Origin: Oscillospiraceae bacterium
Lineage (GTDB): Bacteria > Bacillota > Clostridia > Oscillospirales > Oscillospiraceae
Assembly: GCA_016297855.1 (NCBI GenBank)
Contig: JAEDFW010000008.1
Span: 1 to 33,403, forward strand
DNA length: 33,403 bases
Reading direction: 5' to 3'
The notes below the pieces were generated by a model. It worked only from the letters and a program-made list of their open reading frames with translations, did not search any database and was not told the DNA's origin. Below are positions 21,474 to 31,251 of the stretch, in pieces; positions within the stretch are counted from its first letter, which is position 1; each line of letters begins with the position of its first letter. The position numbers and the translations under genes were made by a program.

Positions 21474-23564
21474 GTGAAGTATGGAACCTGGACGGTATCG
21501 TCCTATGAACCTGCTGCGGCGGAAGCGCTCTGCCGGGCGGGTCTTTCTCCTATTACCGCGGCAGTGCTCTGCAGCCGCGGCTATGACAGCGTTGCGCGCG
21601 CAAAAGCGCTGCTCGCTACCGACAATCCCCTGTCAGACCCGATGGCCCTTCTGGATATGGACAAGGCTGCCGCACGCGTGCGGCAGGCGCTTTCAACCCG
21701 CGAGCATATCGCCGTGTTCGGCGACTATGACGTCGACGGCATCACGGCGACATGCCTTTTGACCGACTTTCTGCGCGCACGCGGCGCACAGGTAACAAGC
21801 TATATCCCCGCGCGCATGGAAGAGGGCTACGGTTTGAACGAAATCGCGATCCGCGCGCTGCATGAAAAAGGCGTGCAGCTGATCGTGACAGTCGACTGCG
21901 GCATCACCGCGTCCGATGAGGCCGCGCTTTGCCGCCGGCTTGGCATCGATCTGGTCATCACTGACCATCACGAATGCAAGGCTGTTCTGCCCGACGCCGT
22001 GGCCGTGGTCGATCCGCACCGCAAGGATCAGCCACTGCCGCACATCGAACTGGCTGGCGTCGGCGTGGCGTTCAAGCTGGCCGCCGCCATTGCCGGCGGG
22101 CAGGAAAAACTGCTGGATGAATACTGCGACCTGCTGTGTCTCGGCACGGTGGCCGACGTCATGCCGCTGACGGGCGAAAACCGCACGATGGTCGCGCGCG
22201 GCCTGCGTGCGCTGGCGTCGGCGAAACGTGTGGGTGTGGCGGCGCTTCTGCGCGAATGCGCGGCGGGCCGTCATGTCGTGAACGCGGGCACGATCGGCTA
22301 TACGCTGGCGCCGCGTATCAACGCCGCCGGGCGCATGGGCGAGGTCAGCGTGGCCATGGAGCTGTTTCTGACGCACGATAAGGCGCGCGCCGCCGAACTT
22401 GCCGCGCAGCTTTGCAGGCTCAACCGCAAGCGGCAGGATGTGGAGGCCGAAATCTACGCCGAGGCCGTGTCGATGCTGCCGGCCGGCAAGCATCCCGAGG
22501 CCATCGTGCTCTCGAGCGAAACGTGGCATCAGGGCGTGGTCGGCATTGTTGCCTCGCGTCTGGCCGAGGAATACAGCTGCCCTACCTTTCTCATCTGCCT
22601 CGACGGCGACAAGGGCAAGGCGTCGTCCCGCTCCTACGGCGGGTTCAACCTGTTCCAGTCGCTCGAGCTGCTCTCGGAACTGCTGGAAAGCTACGGCGGA
22701 CATGAGCTGGCTGCGGGATTTACCATCCGCCGCGACCAGATCGAGCCCTTCCGCAGCCAGATGCTGCGCCTGTCGGGTGATTTTTCCCGCTCCGACGCGT
22801 GCAACCGTGCGCTGAGCGTCGACTGTGAGATTCCTCCGCAGCTGCTCACACTTTCCAATATCGCCGCGATCGACGAACTCGAGCCGTGCGGCGCGGGCTG
22901 CCCGCGGCCGGTTCTGTTTATGCGCGGTCTGACCATCACCGAGCTGACCGAGGTCTGCGGCGGCAAGCATCTGCGGCTGCGGCTGTCAAACGGCAGCGAA
23001 AGCTGGGGCGCGATCTTCTTCTCGACCAATGCGCGCCGCGCGGGCGTGGCGTTGGGTGATGTGGTCGAAATCGCCTATACCCCGCAGATCAACGAATTTC
23101 GCGGCGTGCGGTCGGTGCAGCTCAATCTCATCGATATCCGCCCCGACGAGGCTTCGCGCCGCGCGCAAAAGATGGCGCAGGACTATTACAGGCAATTATC
23201 CGCCGGCGAGGCGCTGACGAAAGAAGCGCTGGACGCGCTGCTGCCGGAGCGGCAGGATTTTGTCGCAGTGTGGAAATATCTGCGCGACAACGCCGAGCGC
23301 GGTGTGGTACAGGAGGATTTCGGCTGCCTGTGCCGCAAGATCGCGCGCTATGCCGCGCGGCCATGCAGCTTCGGCAAGACGCGCGTGTGTCTGGATGTGT
23401 TTGCCGAGCTGGGGCTTCTGCAGATCTCGCAGCGGCCCAAGCATGTGCGCATCCGCCTGCTGCCCGGCGCGCAGAAGGCCGATCTTGAAAAAAGCGCCAT
23501 TCTCAACAACCTGAAAAACCAGAAGGCAGGAAGCAACTATGGATCAGAATCAGGAGCTGTATGA
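21474..23564 (+). CDS. recJ: Single-strand-DNA 5'-3' exonuclease RecJ
   Basis: This is a 696-residue cytoplasmic nuclease acting in recombination and repair. DHH-family motifs are in order: HIAVFGDYDVDGITATCLL (metal-binding D84, D86, D88), LIVTVDCGITASDEA, ITDHHECKAVLPDAVAVVDPHR, and the C-terminal DHHA1 part with YGGHELAAGFTI. A RecJ OB domain follows (about 445-560). About 130 more residues form a C-terminal domain present in longer Firmicutes RecJ proteins. The start is a GTG at 21474 with only a weak GGAT before it, so translation may be modest. It overlaps the rel gene by 26 bp; in many Clostridia an apt gene lies between these two, and it is absent here. Confidence 0.95.
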   Translation: MKYGTWTVSSYEPAAAEALCRAGLSPITAAVLCSRGYDSVARAKALLATDNPLSDPMALLDMDKAAARVRQALSTREHIAVFGDYDVDGITATCLLTDFLRARGAQVTSYIPARMEEGYGLNEIAIRALHEKGVQLIVTVDCGITASDEAALCRRLGIDLVITDHHECKAVLPDAVAVVDPHRKDQPLPHIELAGVGVAFKLAAAIAGGQEKLLDEYCDLLCLGTVADVMPLTGENRTMVARGLRALASAKRVGVAALLRECAAGRHVVNAGTIGYTLAPRINAAGRMGEVSVAMELFLTHDKARAAELAAQLCRLNRKRQDVEAEIYAEAVSMLPAGKHPEAIVLSSETWHQGVVGIVASRLAEEYSCPTFLICLDGDKGKASSRSYGGFNLFQSLELLSELLESYGGHELAAGFTIRRDQIEPFRSQMLRLSGDFSRSDACNRALSVDCEIPPQLLTLSNIAAIDELEPCGAGCPRPVLFMRGLTITELTEVCGGKHLRLRLSNGSESWGAIFFSTNARRAGVALGDVVEIAYTPQINEFRGVRSVQLNLIDIRPDEASRRAQKMAQDYYRQLSAGEALTKEALDALLPERQDFVAVWKYLRDNAERGVVQEDFGCLCRKIARYAARPCSFGKTRVCLDVFAELGLLQISQRPKHVRIRLLPGAQKADLEKSAILNNLKNQKAGSNYGSESGAV

Positions 23565-25710
23565 ATCGATGCTGCAGACCGTGCAGCGTTACTCTCCCGC
23601 AGCGGATATGAACGTCGTCAAGAAGGCGTATGCATACGCCAACCGCAAGCACGACGGGCAGAAACGCAAGTCGGGCGAACCATATATTATCCATCCGCTG
23701 GCCGTGGCCGAGATTGTGGCCGAGATCGGCCTTGACACTGATGCCATCGCGGCGGCACTGCTGCATGACTGTCTGGAGGATACCGACGCCAGCTTCGAAG
23801 AAATATCACGCCTGTTCGGCACCACGGTCGCCGACCTTGTCGAGGGCGTTACCAAGCTGACGCGTGTGCAGTATTCCACGATGGAAGAGCAGCAGATGGA
23901 AAATCTGCGCAAGATGTTCATGGCCATGTCCAAGGACATCCGCGTCATCCTCATTAAAATCGCCGACCGGCTGCACAACACCCGCACGATGGAATATCAG
24001 ACGCCCGCCAAGCAGATCTCCAAGTCCATGGAGACGATGGAGATCTACGCGCCGCTGGCGCACCGGCTCGGTATGCAGAAGATCAAGTGGGAGCTGGAGG
24101 ACGTGTCGCTGCAGTACCTCGATCCCGAGGGATACCGGCAGATCATCGACTTTCTTAAGGCCAACGAAGCCAGTTCCAACGACTTCATGAATGCCATCCA
24201 GTCAAAGATCACGGCGCGCCTTTCATCTGTCGGCATCCACGGCTCAATCTACGGCCGCATCAAGCACACCTACTCCATTTACCGCAAAATGCGCGCGCAG
24301 AACAAGACCATCGACGAGCTGTACGATCTCTACGCATTCCGTGTGATCGTTGACAACATCGCCGACTGCTATAACGTGCTCGGCCACATCCATGATCTGT
24401 TCAGCCCCATTCCCGGCCGGTTCAAGGACTATATCTCCACGCCCAAGCCCAACATGTACCAGTCGCTGCACACCACTGTCATCGGCTCGCAGGGTATCCC
24501 GTTTGAGGTGCAGATCCGCACCTGGGAGATGCACCAGACGGCGGAATACGGCGTCGCGGCGCACTGGAAGTACAAGCAGCATGTGGGCGACGGCACCGAA
24601 AAGGAATTCGAGTGGGTCAGAAGGCTGCTGGAAAACCAGCAGGATACCGAGGCCGACGATTATATCCACTCTCTCAAAGTGGATATGTTTGATGACGAGG
24701 TGTTCGTCTTTACGCCCAAGGGTAAAGTCATCTCGCTTCCGGCCGGTTCTACACCCATCGACTTTGCCTATGCCATCCATTCCGCCGTCGGCAATTCGAT
24801 GATCGGCGCGAAGGTCAATAACCGCATCGCCGGCTACGACGTAACGCTGCACAACGGCGATATCGTCGAAATTCTGACGTCCAAAACCGCGCGCGGACCC
24901 AGCCGCGATTGGCTGAATATCTGTCAGTCGAACCAGGCGCGCACCAAGATCCGCCAGTGGTTTAAAAAGGAAAAGCGCGAAGAAAATATCATCAGAGGCC
25001 GCGCCAGCTTTGAATCCGAGCTGCGTCAGGCCGGTATCGATCCCGGTATTCTGCAGGATGAATCCGTGCTGCGCACCATGCTGAAGAAGGTCAGCTTCGA
25101 GTGCCTGGACGATATGTACGCCGCCATCGGCTTCGGCGGGCTGACGGCGGTGAAGGCCGTCAACCGCGTGAAAGACGAGCTGACCAAAGCCGCCCGTACC
25201 TCGCAGACACGTGAGGCGGCGCTGCAGATCAAACCCCCGGCAGCGGGCACACCCGCGGCCTCGGGCGTCATCGTCGAGGACATCAGTTCCTGCATGATCA
25301 AGTTCAGCCGCTGCTGCACGCCCGTTCCCGGCGACGATATCATCGGCTTTATCACCAAGGGCTACGGCGTGTCGGTTCACCGGCGCGACTGCCCCAACGC
25401 CCGGCACGCAAACGATCCCTCGCAGGCCGGCCGCTGGGTCAAGGTCACCTGGGCTGAGACGCCCGAGGCAATGTTTGAAACATCGCTTGAACTGGACGCG
25501 GTCGACCGCGACGGGCTGATGCTGGACGTGGCGACGGTGATGACGTCGCTTCGCATGCGTATCCATGAGATGACCGCCCGCACGATCGGCGGCGGACGGG
25601 CCATCGTGCTGCTGAGCTTTCAGGTGCACAATCTGACTGAGCTGCAGAATGTCTGCGCGCGCCTGCGCGGCATCTCCGGCGTGAGCGAAGTGCGCCGGGG
25701 CACAGACTAA
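23539..25710 (+). CDS. rel: Bifunctional (p)ppGpp synthetase/hydrolase Rel
   Basis: This 723-residue protein makes and breaks the starvation signal (p)ppGpp. The hydrolase HD domain (about 45-155) keeps its active residues in LLHDCLEDTD and IADRLHNTRTM. The synthetase domain (about 235-345) has GRIKHTYSIYRKM, YDLYAFRVIV and PKPNMYQSLHTTV. It carries RFKD in the loop that distinguishes bifunctional Rel/SpoT enzymes from synthetase-only RelA (which has ExDD). The TGS domain starts DEVFVFTPKGKVISLPAG, then comes a zinc-finger-like CCTPVPGDDI region and a C-terminal ACT domain. AGGAAG precedes the ATG. It overlaps the recJ 3' end by 26 bp. Confidence 0.96.
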   Translation: MDQNQELYESMLQTVQRYSPAADMNVVKKAYAYANRKHDGQKRKSGEPYIIHPLAVAEIVAEIGLDTDAIAAALLHDCLEDTDASFEEISRLFGTTVADLVEGVTKLTRVQYSTMEEQQMENLRKMFMAMSKDIRVILIKIADRLHNTRTMEYQTPAKQISKSMETMEIYAPLAHRLGMQKIKWELEDVSLQYLDPEGYRQIIDFLKANEASSNDFMNAIQSKITARLSSVGIHGSIYGRIKHTYSIYRKMRAQNKTIDELYDLYAFRVIVDNIADCYNVLGHIHDLFSPIPGRFKDYISTPKPNMYQSLHTTVIGSQGIPFEVQIRTWEMHQTAEYGVAAHWKYKQHVGDGTEKEFEWVRRLLENQQDTEADDYIHSLKVDMFDDEVFVFTPKGKVISLPAGSTPIDFAYAIHSAVGNSMIGAKVNNRIAGYDVTLHNGDIVEILTSKTARGPSRDWLNICQSNQARTKIRQWFKKEKREENIIRGRASFESELRQAGIDPGILQDESVLRTMLKKVSFECLDDMYAAIGFGGLTAVKAVNRVKDELTKAARTSQTREAALQIKPPAAGTPAASGVIVEDISSCMIKFSRCCTPVPGDDIIGFITKGYGVSVHRRDCPNARHANDPSQAGRWVKVTWAETPEAMFETSLELDAVDRDGLMLDVATVMTSLRMRIHEMTARTIGGGRAIVLLSFQVHNLTELQNVCARLRGISGVSEVRRGTD

Positions 25711-25732
25711 ATCAGAAATCGGAGGACTTGCC

Positions 25733-26182
25733 ATGCGCGCAGTCGTTACGCGCGTCAATTCCGCCTCCGTGTCCATTGACGGCACGGTTGTCGGCGAGAT
25801 CGGACGCGGTTTTCTCATTCTGCTGGGCGTTGCGCCCGGCGATACGCCGGCGCTTTGCAAAAAGCTGGCGGAAAAGGTTCTGGGCCTTCGCGTATTTCGC
25901 GATGAAAACGATAAAATGAATCTGTCTTTGTCCGATATCGGCGGCAGCGTGCTGGTTGTCAGCCAGTTTACCCTCTACGCCGATATCAGCCACGGCCGGC
26001 GTCCCAGCTTTGTCGGTGCCGCCGGGGCGGAACTTGCGAACGCGCTCTATGAGCAGTTTCTGGCCGAGTGCGAGCGGCTCGGATTTGCGCCGCAGCACGG
26101 CGAGTTCGGCGCGTATATGCAGGTGTCGTCTGAAAATGACGGCCCTGTGACCATCATTGCCGATACGAACGACCTGAAATAA
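25733..26182 (+). CDS. dtd: D-aminoacyl-tRNA deacylase
   Basis: This 149-residue, full-length enzyme removes D-amino acids wrongly attached to tRNAs. The family signatures are MRAVVTRVNSASVSIDG at the start, the active-site SQFTLYAD motif, the GRRPSF loop and the C-terminal NDGPVTI motif. GGAGGA lies a few bases before the ATG. It follows rel by 22 bp and precedes the metallo-hydrolase by 12 bp, in the same transcript; the rel-dtd-MBL order is common in Firmicutes. Confidence 0.96.
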   Translation: MRAVVTRVNSASVSIDGTVVGEIGRGFLILLGVAPGDTPALCKKLAEKVLGLRVFRDENDKMNLSLSDIGGSVLVVSQFTLYADISHGRRPSFVGAAGAELANALYEQFLAECERLGFAPQHGEFGAYMQVSSENDGPVTIIADTNDLK

Positions 26183-26194
26183 CCGGAGGACAAT

Positions 26195-26800
26195 ATGAAG
26201 ATTTTTTCCATGCAGCTTGGCATGCTCGGTACCAACTGCTATTTCCTCTGCGACGGACAGACGAACACCTGCGCCGTGATCGATCCCGGCGCGGCAGGCA
26301 GCAAAGTCGCGGCGTTTGCCGCTGAACGCGGCTATACCATCTCGAAGATCCTGCTCACCCACGCGCATTTTGACCATGTGGGCGGGCTGGATGTGCTGCA
26401 CAGGGCCGTACCGGATGCGCCCATTTTTGTGCACCGGCTGGATACCGACGAGGCGTTCAACATGAGCCACGGTAAGCTGGTTTATACCGATACCTACGCC
26501 GAGGGCGATACAATCGCCGTCGGCTCTCTTTCCGTGCACGTTTTGCACACGCCGGGACACACGATGGGTTCGGTGTGCCTGATGGCCGGAAATGCCCTCT
26601 TTACCGGCGATACGCTCTTTGCCGGCGCCTGCGGCCGGACGGATTTTGCCGGCGGCAGCATGGAGCAGATGGTTTGCTCGCTCCGGCGTCTGGGTGAGCT
26701 GCCGGGGGACTTTGACGTCTATCCCGGCCACGGCGAGCAGAGCACGCTGGACTTTGAGCGGGCGCACAATCCGTATCTGCTTGAGGCGATGGCGCGATGA
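26195..26800 (+). CDS. MBL-fold metallohydrolase, glyoxalase II-like
   Basis: This 201-residue cytoplasmic hydrolase has the zinc-binding signature HAHFDH (residues 56-61) plus HTPGHTMGS, the bridging aspartate in TGDTLF and the last histidine in YPGHGEQ, so both metal sites are complete. Its short length and the Firmicutes operon position match the YqgX-like group rather than a full glutathione-dependent glyoxalase II, so the natural thioester substrate is unknown. It starts at an ATG after GGAGGA and overlaps the hemZ start by 4 bp. Confidence 0.92.
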   Translation: MKIFSMQLGMLGTNCYFLCDGQTNTCAVIDPGAAGSKVAAFAAERGYTISKILLTHAHFDHVGGLDVLHRAVPDAPIFVHRLDTDEAFNMSHGKLVYTDTYAEGDTIAVGSLSVHVLHTPGHTMGSVCLMAGNALFTGDTLFAGACGRTDFAGGSMEQMVCSLRRLGELPGDFDVYPGHGEQSTLDFERAHNPYLLEAMAR

Positions 26801-28272
26801 AGCTGTATCTGCAAAACCATACCGAGCGCTACTGCGTCGAGCAGCTGCAGATGCAGCTGTTTCCCGATTCGCCCAGCGTCTTTTCCGACACGCCGCCCAA
26901 ACATGAGGACGGCGCGATTTCCGCGCTCTTTCGCGGAAAAACATGGCTGACCGCCGCGGCCACCATTACGTTTGGCGGCAGAACGGCCCGCGCCAGCCGC
27001 CGCGTGCGTCTGCGCGAGGCCGGTGTGCGTGAAACGCGCCGCATTCTGCAGCAGAGCTACTATCTGGCTGCCGTCCGGCTGCTGGATGCCGCGCCGCCCT
27101 GGGGCGCGCTTTCCGGCGTGCGGCCCAGCAAGCTATCCACCAAATGCCTGATGGAAGGCGGCACAAGGCGGCAGGCCGAAACGCTGCTGCGATCGGTCTA
27201 TTTTGTTACGCCTGAACGCGCAAAGCTCTGCGTGGATGCGTCGCTGCAGACCGTAGAGGCGGCGAAGCTTCTTTCTCCGCGCGACTTGTCGCTGTACATC
27301 GGCATTCCCTTCTGTCCCACGCGCTGCGCCTACTGCTCGTTCGTGAGCGAATCGGTCGAGCGCTTCGGTACATTTTTGCCGCCGTATCTCGATTGCCTCA
27401 TCCGCGAGATGGAATATACGGGCGCGCTGCTGCGCGCATCCGGCCGCAGCGTCCGCACGCTGTACATCGGCGGCGGCACGCCCACCACGCTCAACAGCCG
27501 GCAGATGGCGCGGCTGCTCGCGGCTATTCGCGAGAATTTTGATCTTTCGCGCTGTCTGGAGTTCACCGTCGAAGGCGGACGGCCCGACACGCTGGACGAA
27601 GAAAAACTGCGCGTCATCCGCGAAGGCGGCTGCACACGCATGTCCATCAATCCCCAGACGATGGACGATGCGGTGCTCAAAGCCATCGGCCGCAGGCATA
27701 CGGCGGCCGAGACGGTGGCGGCGTTCGAGGCCGCGCGCCGCGCTGGCTTTGAAGATATCAACATGGACCTGATTGCGGGCCTGCCCGGCGATACGCCCGC
27801 AGGCTTTGCCGACTCGGTCCGCCGGGTTCTGGAATTATGCCCCAGCAACGTGACCGTGCATACGCTGGCCTTAAAAAAGGGCGCGGATCTGTTTCAGCGG
27901 CGCGTGGCGCTGCCTTCGCAGCAGGCTGTGGCGCAGATGCTCGACGAGACAGCGTGTGCGCTGCGCGCAGCAGGGTTCTCACCGTACTATCTCTACCGGC
28001 AGAAGTATATGTCCGGCAGCTTTGAAAATGTCGGCTGGGCCAGACCGGGTTATCGCGGACTTTACAACATATATATGATGGAAGAGCTGCATACCATTTT
28101 GTCTCTCGGTGCGGGCGGTATGAATAAGATCAATCTCCCCGCCGGGCAGCTCGAACGTTTTCACAATCCCAAATATCCGCAGGACTACATCCAGCGCATC
28201 GATACCATTCTGCGGCAGAAGGACGAGATTTTCGCGCTGCTGGCGAAGCTGGATGCAGACGGCGCGGACTGA
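26797..28272 (+). CDS. hemZ: HemZ-type radical SAM protein (coproporphyrinogen dehydrogenase-like)
   Basis: This is a 491-residue enzyme of the HemN/HemZ group. A poorly conserved N-terminal domain (about 1-165, with GALSGVRPSKLSTK) is typical of HemZ. The radical SAM domain then shows the iron-sulphur cluster cysteines C173, C177 and C180 in PFCPTRCAYCSF, the SAM-contact motif YIGGGTPTTL, and NINMDLIAGLPGDT-type loops (seen as INMDLIAGLPGD). The C-terminal region has YYLYRQKYMSGSFENVGW. HemZ was named for oxygen-independent haem synthesis in Bacillus, but many relatives act on other substrates and no other haem gene is here. Its ATG overlaps the hydrolase stop codon. Confidence 0.9.
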   Translation: MKLYLQNHTERYCVEQLQMQLFPDSPSVFSDTPPKHEDGAISALFRGKTWLTAAATITFGGRTARASRRVRLREAGVRETRRILQQSYYLAAVRLLDAAPPWGALSGVRPSKLSTKCLMEGGTRRQAETLLRSVYFVTPERAKLCVDASLQTVEAAKLLSPRDLSLYIGIPFCPTRCAYCSFVSESVERFGTFLPPYLDCLIREMEYTGALLRASGRSVRTLYIGGGTPTTLNSRQMARLLAAIRENFDLSRCLEFTVEGGRPDTLDEEKLRVIREGGCTRMSINPQTMDDAVLKAIGRRHTAAETVAAFEAARRAGFEDINMDLIAGLPGDTPAGFADSVRRVLELCPSNVTVHTLALKKGADLFQRRVALPSQQAVAQMLDETACALRAAGFSPYYLYRQKYMSGSFENVGWARPGYRGLYNIYMMEELHTILSLGAGGMNKINLPAGQLERFHNPKYPQDYIQRIDTILRQKDEIFALLAKLDADGAD

Positions 28273-28282
28273 GGAGGAATTC

Positions 28283-29611
28283 ATGGATACGCTATTTTCT
28301 CATGTCAGCGTCGTTACGATGGACGCGCGCATGTCCGTCTGGGTCGATGCGTTCGTTGGCGTGACAGACGGAAAGATCAGCTATCTCGGTAAAAAGCCGC
28401 CCGAGGAAAAGCCCGGGAAGATCATCGACGGTACGGGCATGGTGCTTCTTCCGGGACTGATCAACTGCCACACGCATTTGCCCATGACCCTGCTGCGCGG
28501 CTACGCCGACGATCTGGCCCTGCAGGCGCGGCTGAACGATGCCATTTTCCCGCGCGAGGAGCGGTTTGATGCCCGCTCGGTCAAGGCCGCCGCGCTTCTG
28601 GCCATCGCCGAGTGCCTGCGGTTCGGCGTAACGAGCGTGTCCGACATGTTCGACTGTACCGGAGCGGTCGCCGAAGCCGTGGCAGAAAGCGGCATCAAGG
28701 CCAACCTCTCGCGCGGCACCAGCATGTATCTGGACGATGATTTTGATTTTGAGACGTTCCCGGCGTGCCGCGAACTGGTAGAGCTGCACGAAACATGGCA
28801 TAATTATGATAACGGCCGCATCCGGGTCGAATGCGCCATCCAAGGCGAATATACCTCCACCTACCAGCTCTGGGACGCGCTGGCCGAATATGCCATCAAC
28901 AACGGTCTCGGCATGCAGCTGCATCTTTCCGAGACGAAGGCCGAGCACGAGGAATGTATTGAAAAATACGGCCTCACGCCCGCGCAGCTTCTCGACTGCC
29001 ACCATGTCTTTGATACGCGCACCGTTGCGGCGCACTGCGTCCATCTGGCCGAAGAGGATATGCGCCTGCTTGCCAGACGCGGCGTGTCGGCGGTGCACTG
29101 TCCCGTGAGCAATCTCAAGCTCGGCTCCGGCTGCGCCGATGTTATGGGCATGGTGAAAGCCGGCATGAACGTCTGTCTGGGCACGGACGCTGCCAGCTGC
29201 AGCGGCAATCTCGACCTCTTCCGGCAGATCCGCGCCTGCGCGCTCATGGCCAAGGGCAAAACCGGAGATCCCACTGCCGTGCCGGCCGCAGCGGCGCTCA
29301 TGATGGCCACGGTCTGCGGCGCAAAGGCGCAGGGCCGTGAAAAAGAGTGCGGTCAGATCGCCGTGGGCATGGACGCCGATCTCATCGTTCTGGATTTCAA
29401 CCAGCCGCATCTCATCCCCTGCCACAACATTGTGTCGAACCTGGTCTATGCGGCTTCGGGGCACGACGTGATGCTGACGATGGTTCGCGGCAAAATCCTC
29501 TATTTCGCGGGCAACTATCCGACCATCGATCTGGGCGCGGTTGCACAGCAGTTGCACGATTATGCCATCCCCACCGTCTTTGCAGACGACAAAAAGGAGC
29601 CGACAGCATGA
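28283..29611 (+). CDS. mtaD: MTA/SAH deaminase-like amidohydrolase
   Basis: The 442-residue protein belongs to the metal-dependent amidohydrolase group (SsnA/MtaD). Metal ligands appear in INCHTHLPM (H63 and H65), QLHLSETKAEHEECI, VAAHCVHL and GTDAASCSGNLDLF, and the NLKLGSG loop is as in 5'-methylthioadenosine/S-adenosylhomocysteine deaminases. The likely reaction is deamination of those by-products to inosyl forms, for recycling, but other aminopurine-type substrates are possible. The ATG at 28283 is chosen because GAGGAGG lies 6 nt before it. It overlaps the following flippase gene by 4 bp, so the two are co-translated even though their functions seem unrelated. Confidence 0.87.
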   Translation: MDTLFSHVSVVTMDARMSVWVDAFVGVTDGKISYLGKKPPEEKPGKIIDGTGMVLLPGLINCHTHLPMTLLRGYADDLALQARLNDAIFPREERFDARSVKAAALLAIAECLRFGVTSVSDMFDCTGAVAEAVAESGIKANLSRGTSMYLDDDFDFETFPACRELVELHETWHNYDNGRIRVECAIQGEYTSTYQLWDALAEYAINNGLGMQLHLSETKAEHEECIEKYGLTPAQLLDCHHVFDTRTVAAHCVHLAEEDMRLLARRGVSAVHCPVSNLKLGSGCADVMGMVKAGMNVCLGTDAASCSGNLDLFRQIRACALMAKGKTGDPTAVPAAAALMMATVCGAKAQGREKECGQIAVGMDADLIVLDFNQPHLIPCHNIVSNLVYAASGHDVMLTMVRGKILYFAGNYPTIDLGAVAQQLHDYAIPTVFADDKKEPTA

Positions 29612-31224
29612 ACGAAAAACCAATCAAAAAACAGAGCTTTCTGCAGGGAACGGCAATTCTGGCCATGGCCACCATCATCGTCAAGCTGATGGGCTTCCTG
29701 TTCAAGACGCCGCTCAATTACATCATCGGCGAGCAGGGCAGCAGCTATTTCTATAACGCCTACAAGGTCTACGACGTGCTTTTGATGATCTCCACCACGG
29801 GCCTTCCCGTGGCTGTCAGCCGTATGATCGCCGAGGCGCAGGAACTGGGCAACTACGCGCAGATCCGGCGCATCTTCAAAACGGCGCTCTACGTCTTTCT
29901 GTGCATCGGCGTTGTGGGCAGCGGCGGCATGCTCATCTTCTGCAGGCAGCTTTCCGTCATGGTTTCGACGAATGAAAACTCGTTCGCAGCCATCGCGGCG
30001 CTGGCGCCGTGCGTGCTGCTGATCTGCCTGATCTCGGCCTACCGCGGCTTTTTCCAGGGGCAGCGGTACATGTCCCCCACGTCGCTGAGCCAGATCCTCG
30101 AGGCGTTGACGCGCCTTGCCGTGGGACTGAGCGTGGCATATCTCATCATGAAAAAGACCGGCAGCGTCATCTATGCTGCCGGCGGCGCGATCATGGGCGT
30201 GACGATGGGATGCCTGATCTCGGTGCTCTACCTCAACCATAAGTTCCGCGGCGCATATGCCTCGCTGCCGCAAGCCGGCGGTACGGCTAAATCCGGCCGC
30301 AGTACGCTCAAGGAGCTGCTTGCCATCGCGGTGCCCATCACACTGGGCGCGGCAGGCCTGCAGATCATCAACCTCATCGATACCATGATCTATATGCGCA
30401 GGCTTTCCGGCGCGCTGGGATGGACGGCCGCGCAGGTCGATACCGCCAACGGCATCTATTCCTTCCAGCAGACCATTTTTGCGCTGCCGTGCGCGTTCAT
30501 CCCGACCATTACCATCGCCTGCATCCCGGCCGTTACAGCCGCGCTGACGCGGAAGGATCTGCCCGGCGCACGCGCGACCGAGGAATCGGCGCTGCGTACG
30601 ATGGGCCTGATCGCCATGCCGTGCGCGGCGGGTCTTGCCGTGCTGGCAGAGCCGATCGTGCGCCTGCTTTGCCCGGGCTACGGCGAGGCAAGTGTCGCCA
30701 CGGCCGCGCCGATTCTGGCCATTCTCGGCATCACGGTCATCTTCAACTCCCTGGTTCTGCTGCTCAACGCGTTCATGCAGGCGCACGGCGATGTGACCAC
30801 GCCGGTCATCAACATGCTCGCAGGCGGTGTGGTGAAGGTCGTCGTGAACTTCGTTCTCGTCGGTATGCCGGCGCTCAATATCGTCGGCGCGCCGATCGGC
30901 ACGCTGGTGTGCTATGTGTGCATCACGGTGCTCGATCTTGTCACCATGCGCAAGAGCGTCACCACGCGCCCCGTCATCTTCAAAAACCTTGTCCGGCCGT
31001 TTTTGGCCGCCGCCATCATGGGCGCGGCGACGTACATGGCGTACCGGGTTCTCGCGGGGCTGCTCGGCTCGATGAAGCTCGCGTGCCTGGGCGCGCTTGT
31101 TTTCGCGGTCGGCGTTTACTTTGTTCTGGTCGTCGCGCTGCAGTGCGTGACGTATGAGGACTGCCTGCTTCTGCCGAAGGGAGAAAAAATTGCAAAACTT
31201 CTCAGAATCCGCGAAAAAAGATAA
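29608..31224 (+). CDS. SpoVB/YabM-type polysaccharide or lipid II flippase
   Basis: This 538-residue inner-membrane protein has about 14 helices and belongs to the oligosaccharidyl-lipid flippase branch of the MOP superfamily. The start ...FLQGTAILAMATIIVKLMGFLFKTPLN, then GEQGSSYFYNAYKVYDVLLMISTTGLPVAVSRMI, and later ISAYRGFFQGQRYMSPTSLSQILEA are hallmarks. Bacillus relatives include SpoVB (spore cortex) and YabM, and the latter stands immediately before mazG/yabN as here, so it is best viewed as the YabM equivalent. The ATG at 29608 follows AAGGAG and overlaps the deaminase stop. The lipid-linked substrate is not known from sequence. Confidence 0.9.
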   Translation: MNEKPIKKQSFLQGTAILAMATIIVKLMGFLFKTPLNYIIGEQGSSYFYNAYKVYDVLLMISTTGLPVAVSRMIAEAQELGNYAQIRRIFKTALYVFLCIGVVGSGGMLIFCRQLSVMVSTNENSFAAIAALAPCVLLICLISAYRGFFQGQRYMSPTSLSQILEALTRLAVGLSVAYLIMKKTGSVIYAAGGAIMGVTMGCLISVLYLNHKFRGAYASLPQAGGTAKSGRSTLKELLAIAVPITLGAAGLQIINLIDTMIYMRRLSGALGWTAAQVDTANGIYSFQQTIFALPCAFIPTITIACIPAVTAALTRKDLPGARATEESALRTMGLIAMPCAAGLAVLAEPIVRLLCPGYGEASVATAAPILAILGITVIFNSLVLLLNAFMQAHGDVTTPVINMLAGGVVKVVVNFVLVGMPALNIVGAPIGTLVCYVCITVLDLVTMRKSVTTRPVIFKNLVRPFLAAAIMGAATYMAYRVLAGLLGSMKLACLGALVFAVGVYFVLVVALQCVTYEDCLLLPKGEKIAKLLRIREKR

Positions 31225-31251
31225 AAATACCCTTGCGAAAGGCAGGAAAGT

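Noticed and set aside
24244..25860. A 538-codon open frame on the minus strand.
   Set aside because: It is antisense to rel and has no recognisable motif or start site.
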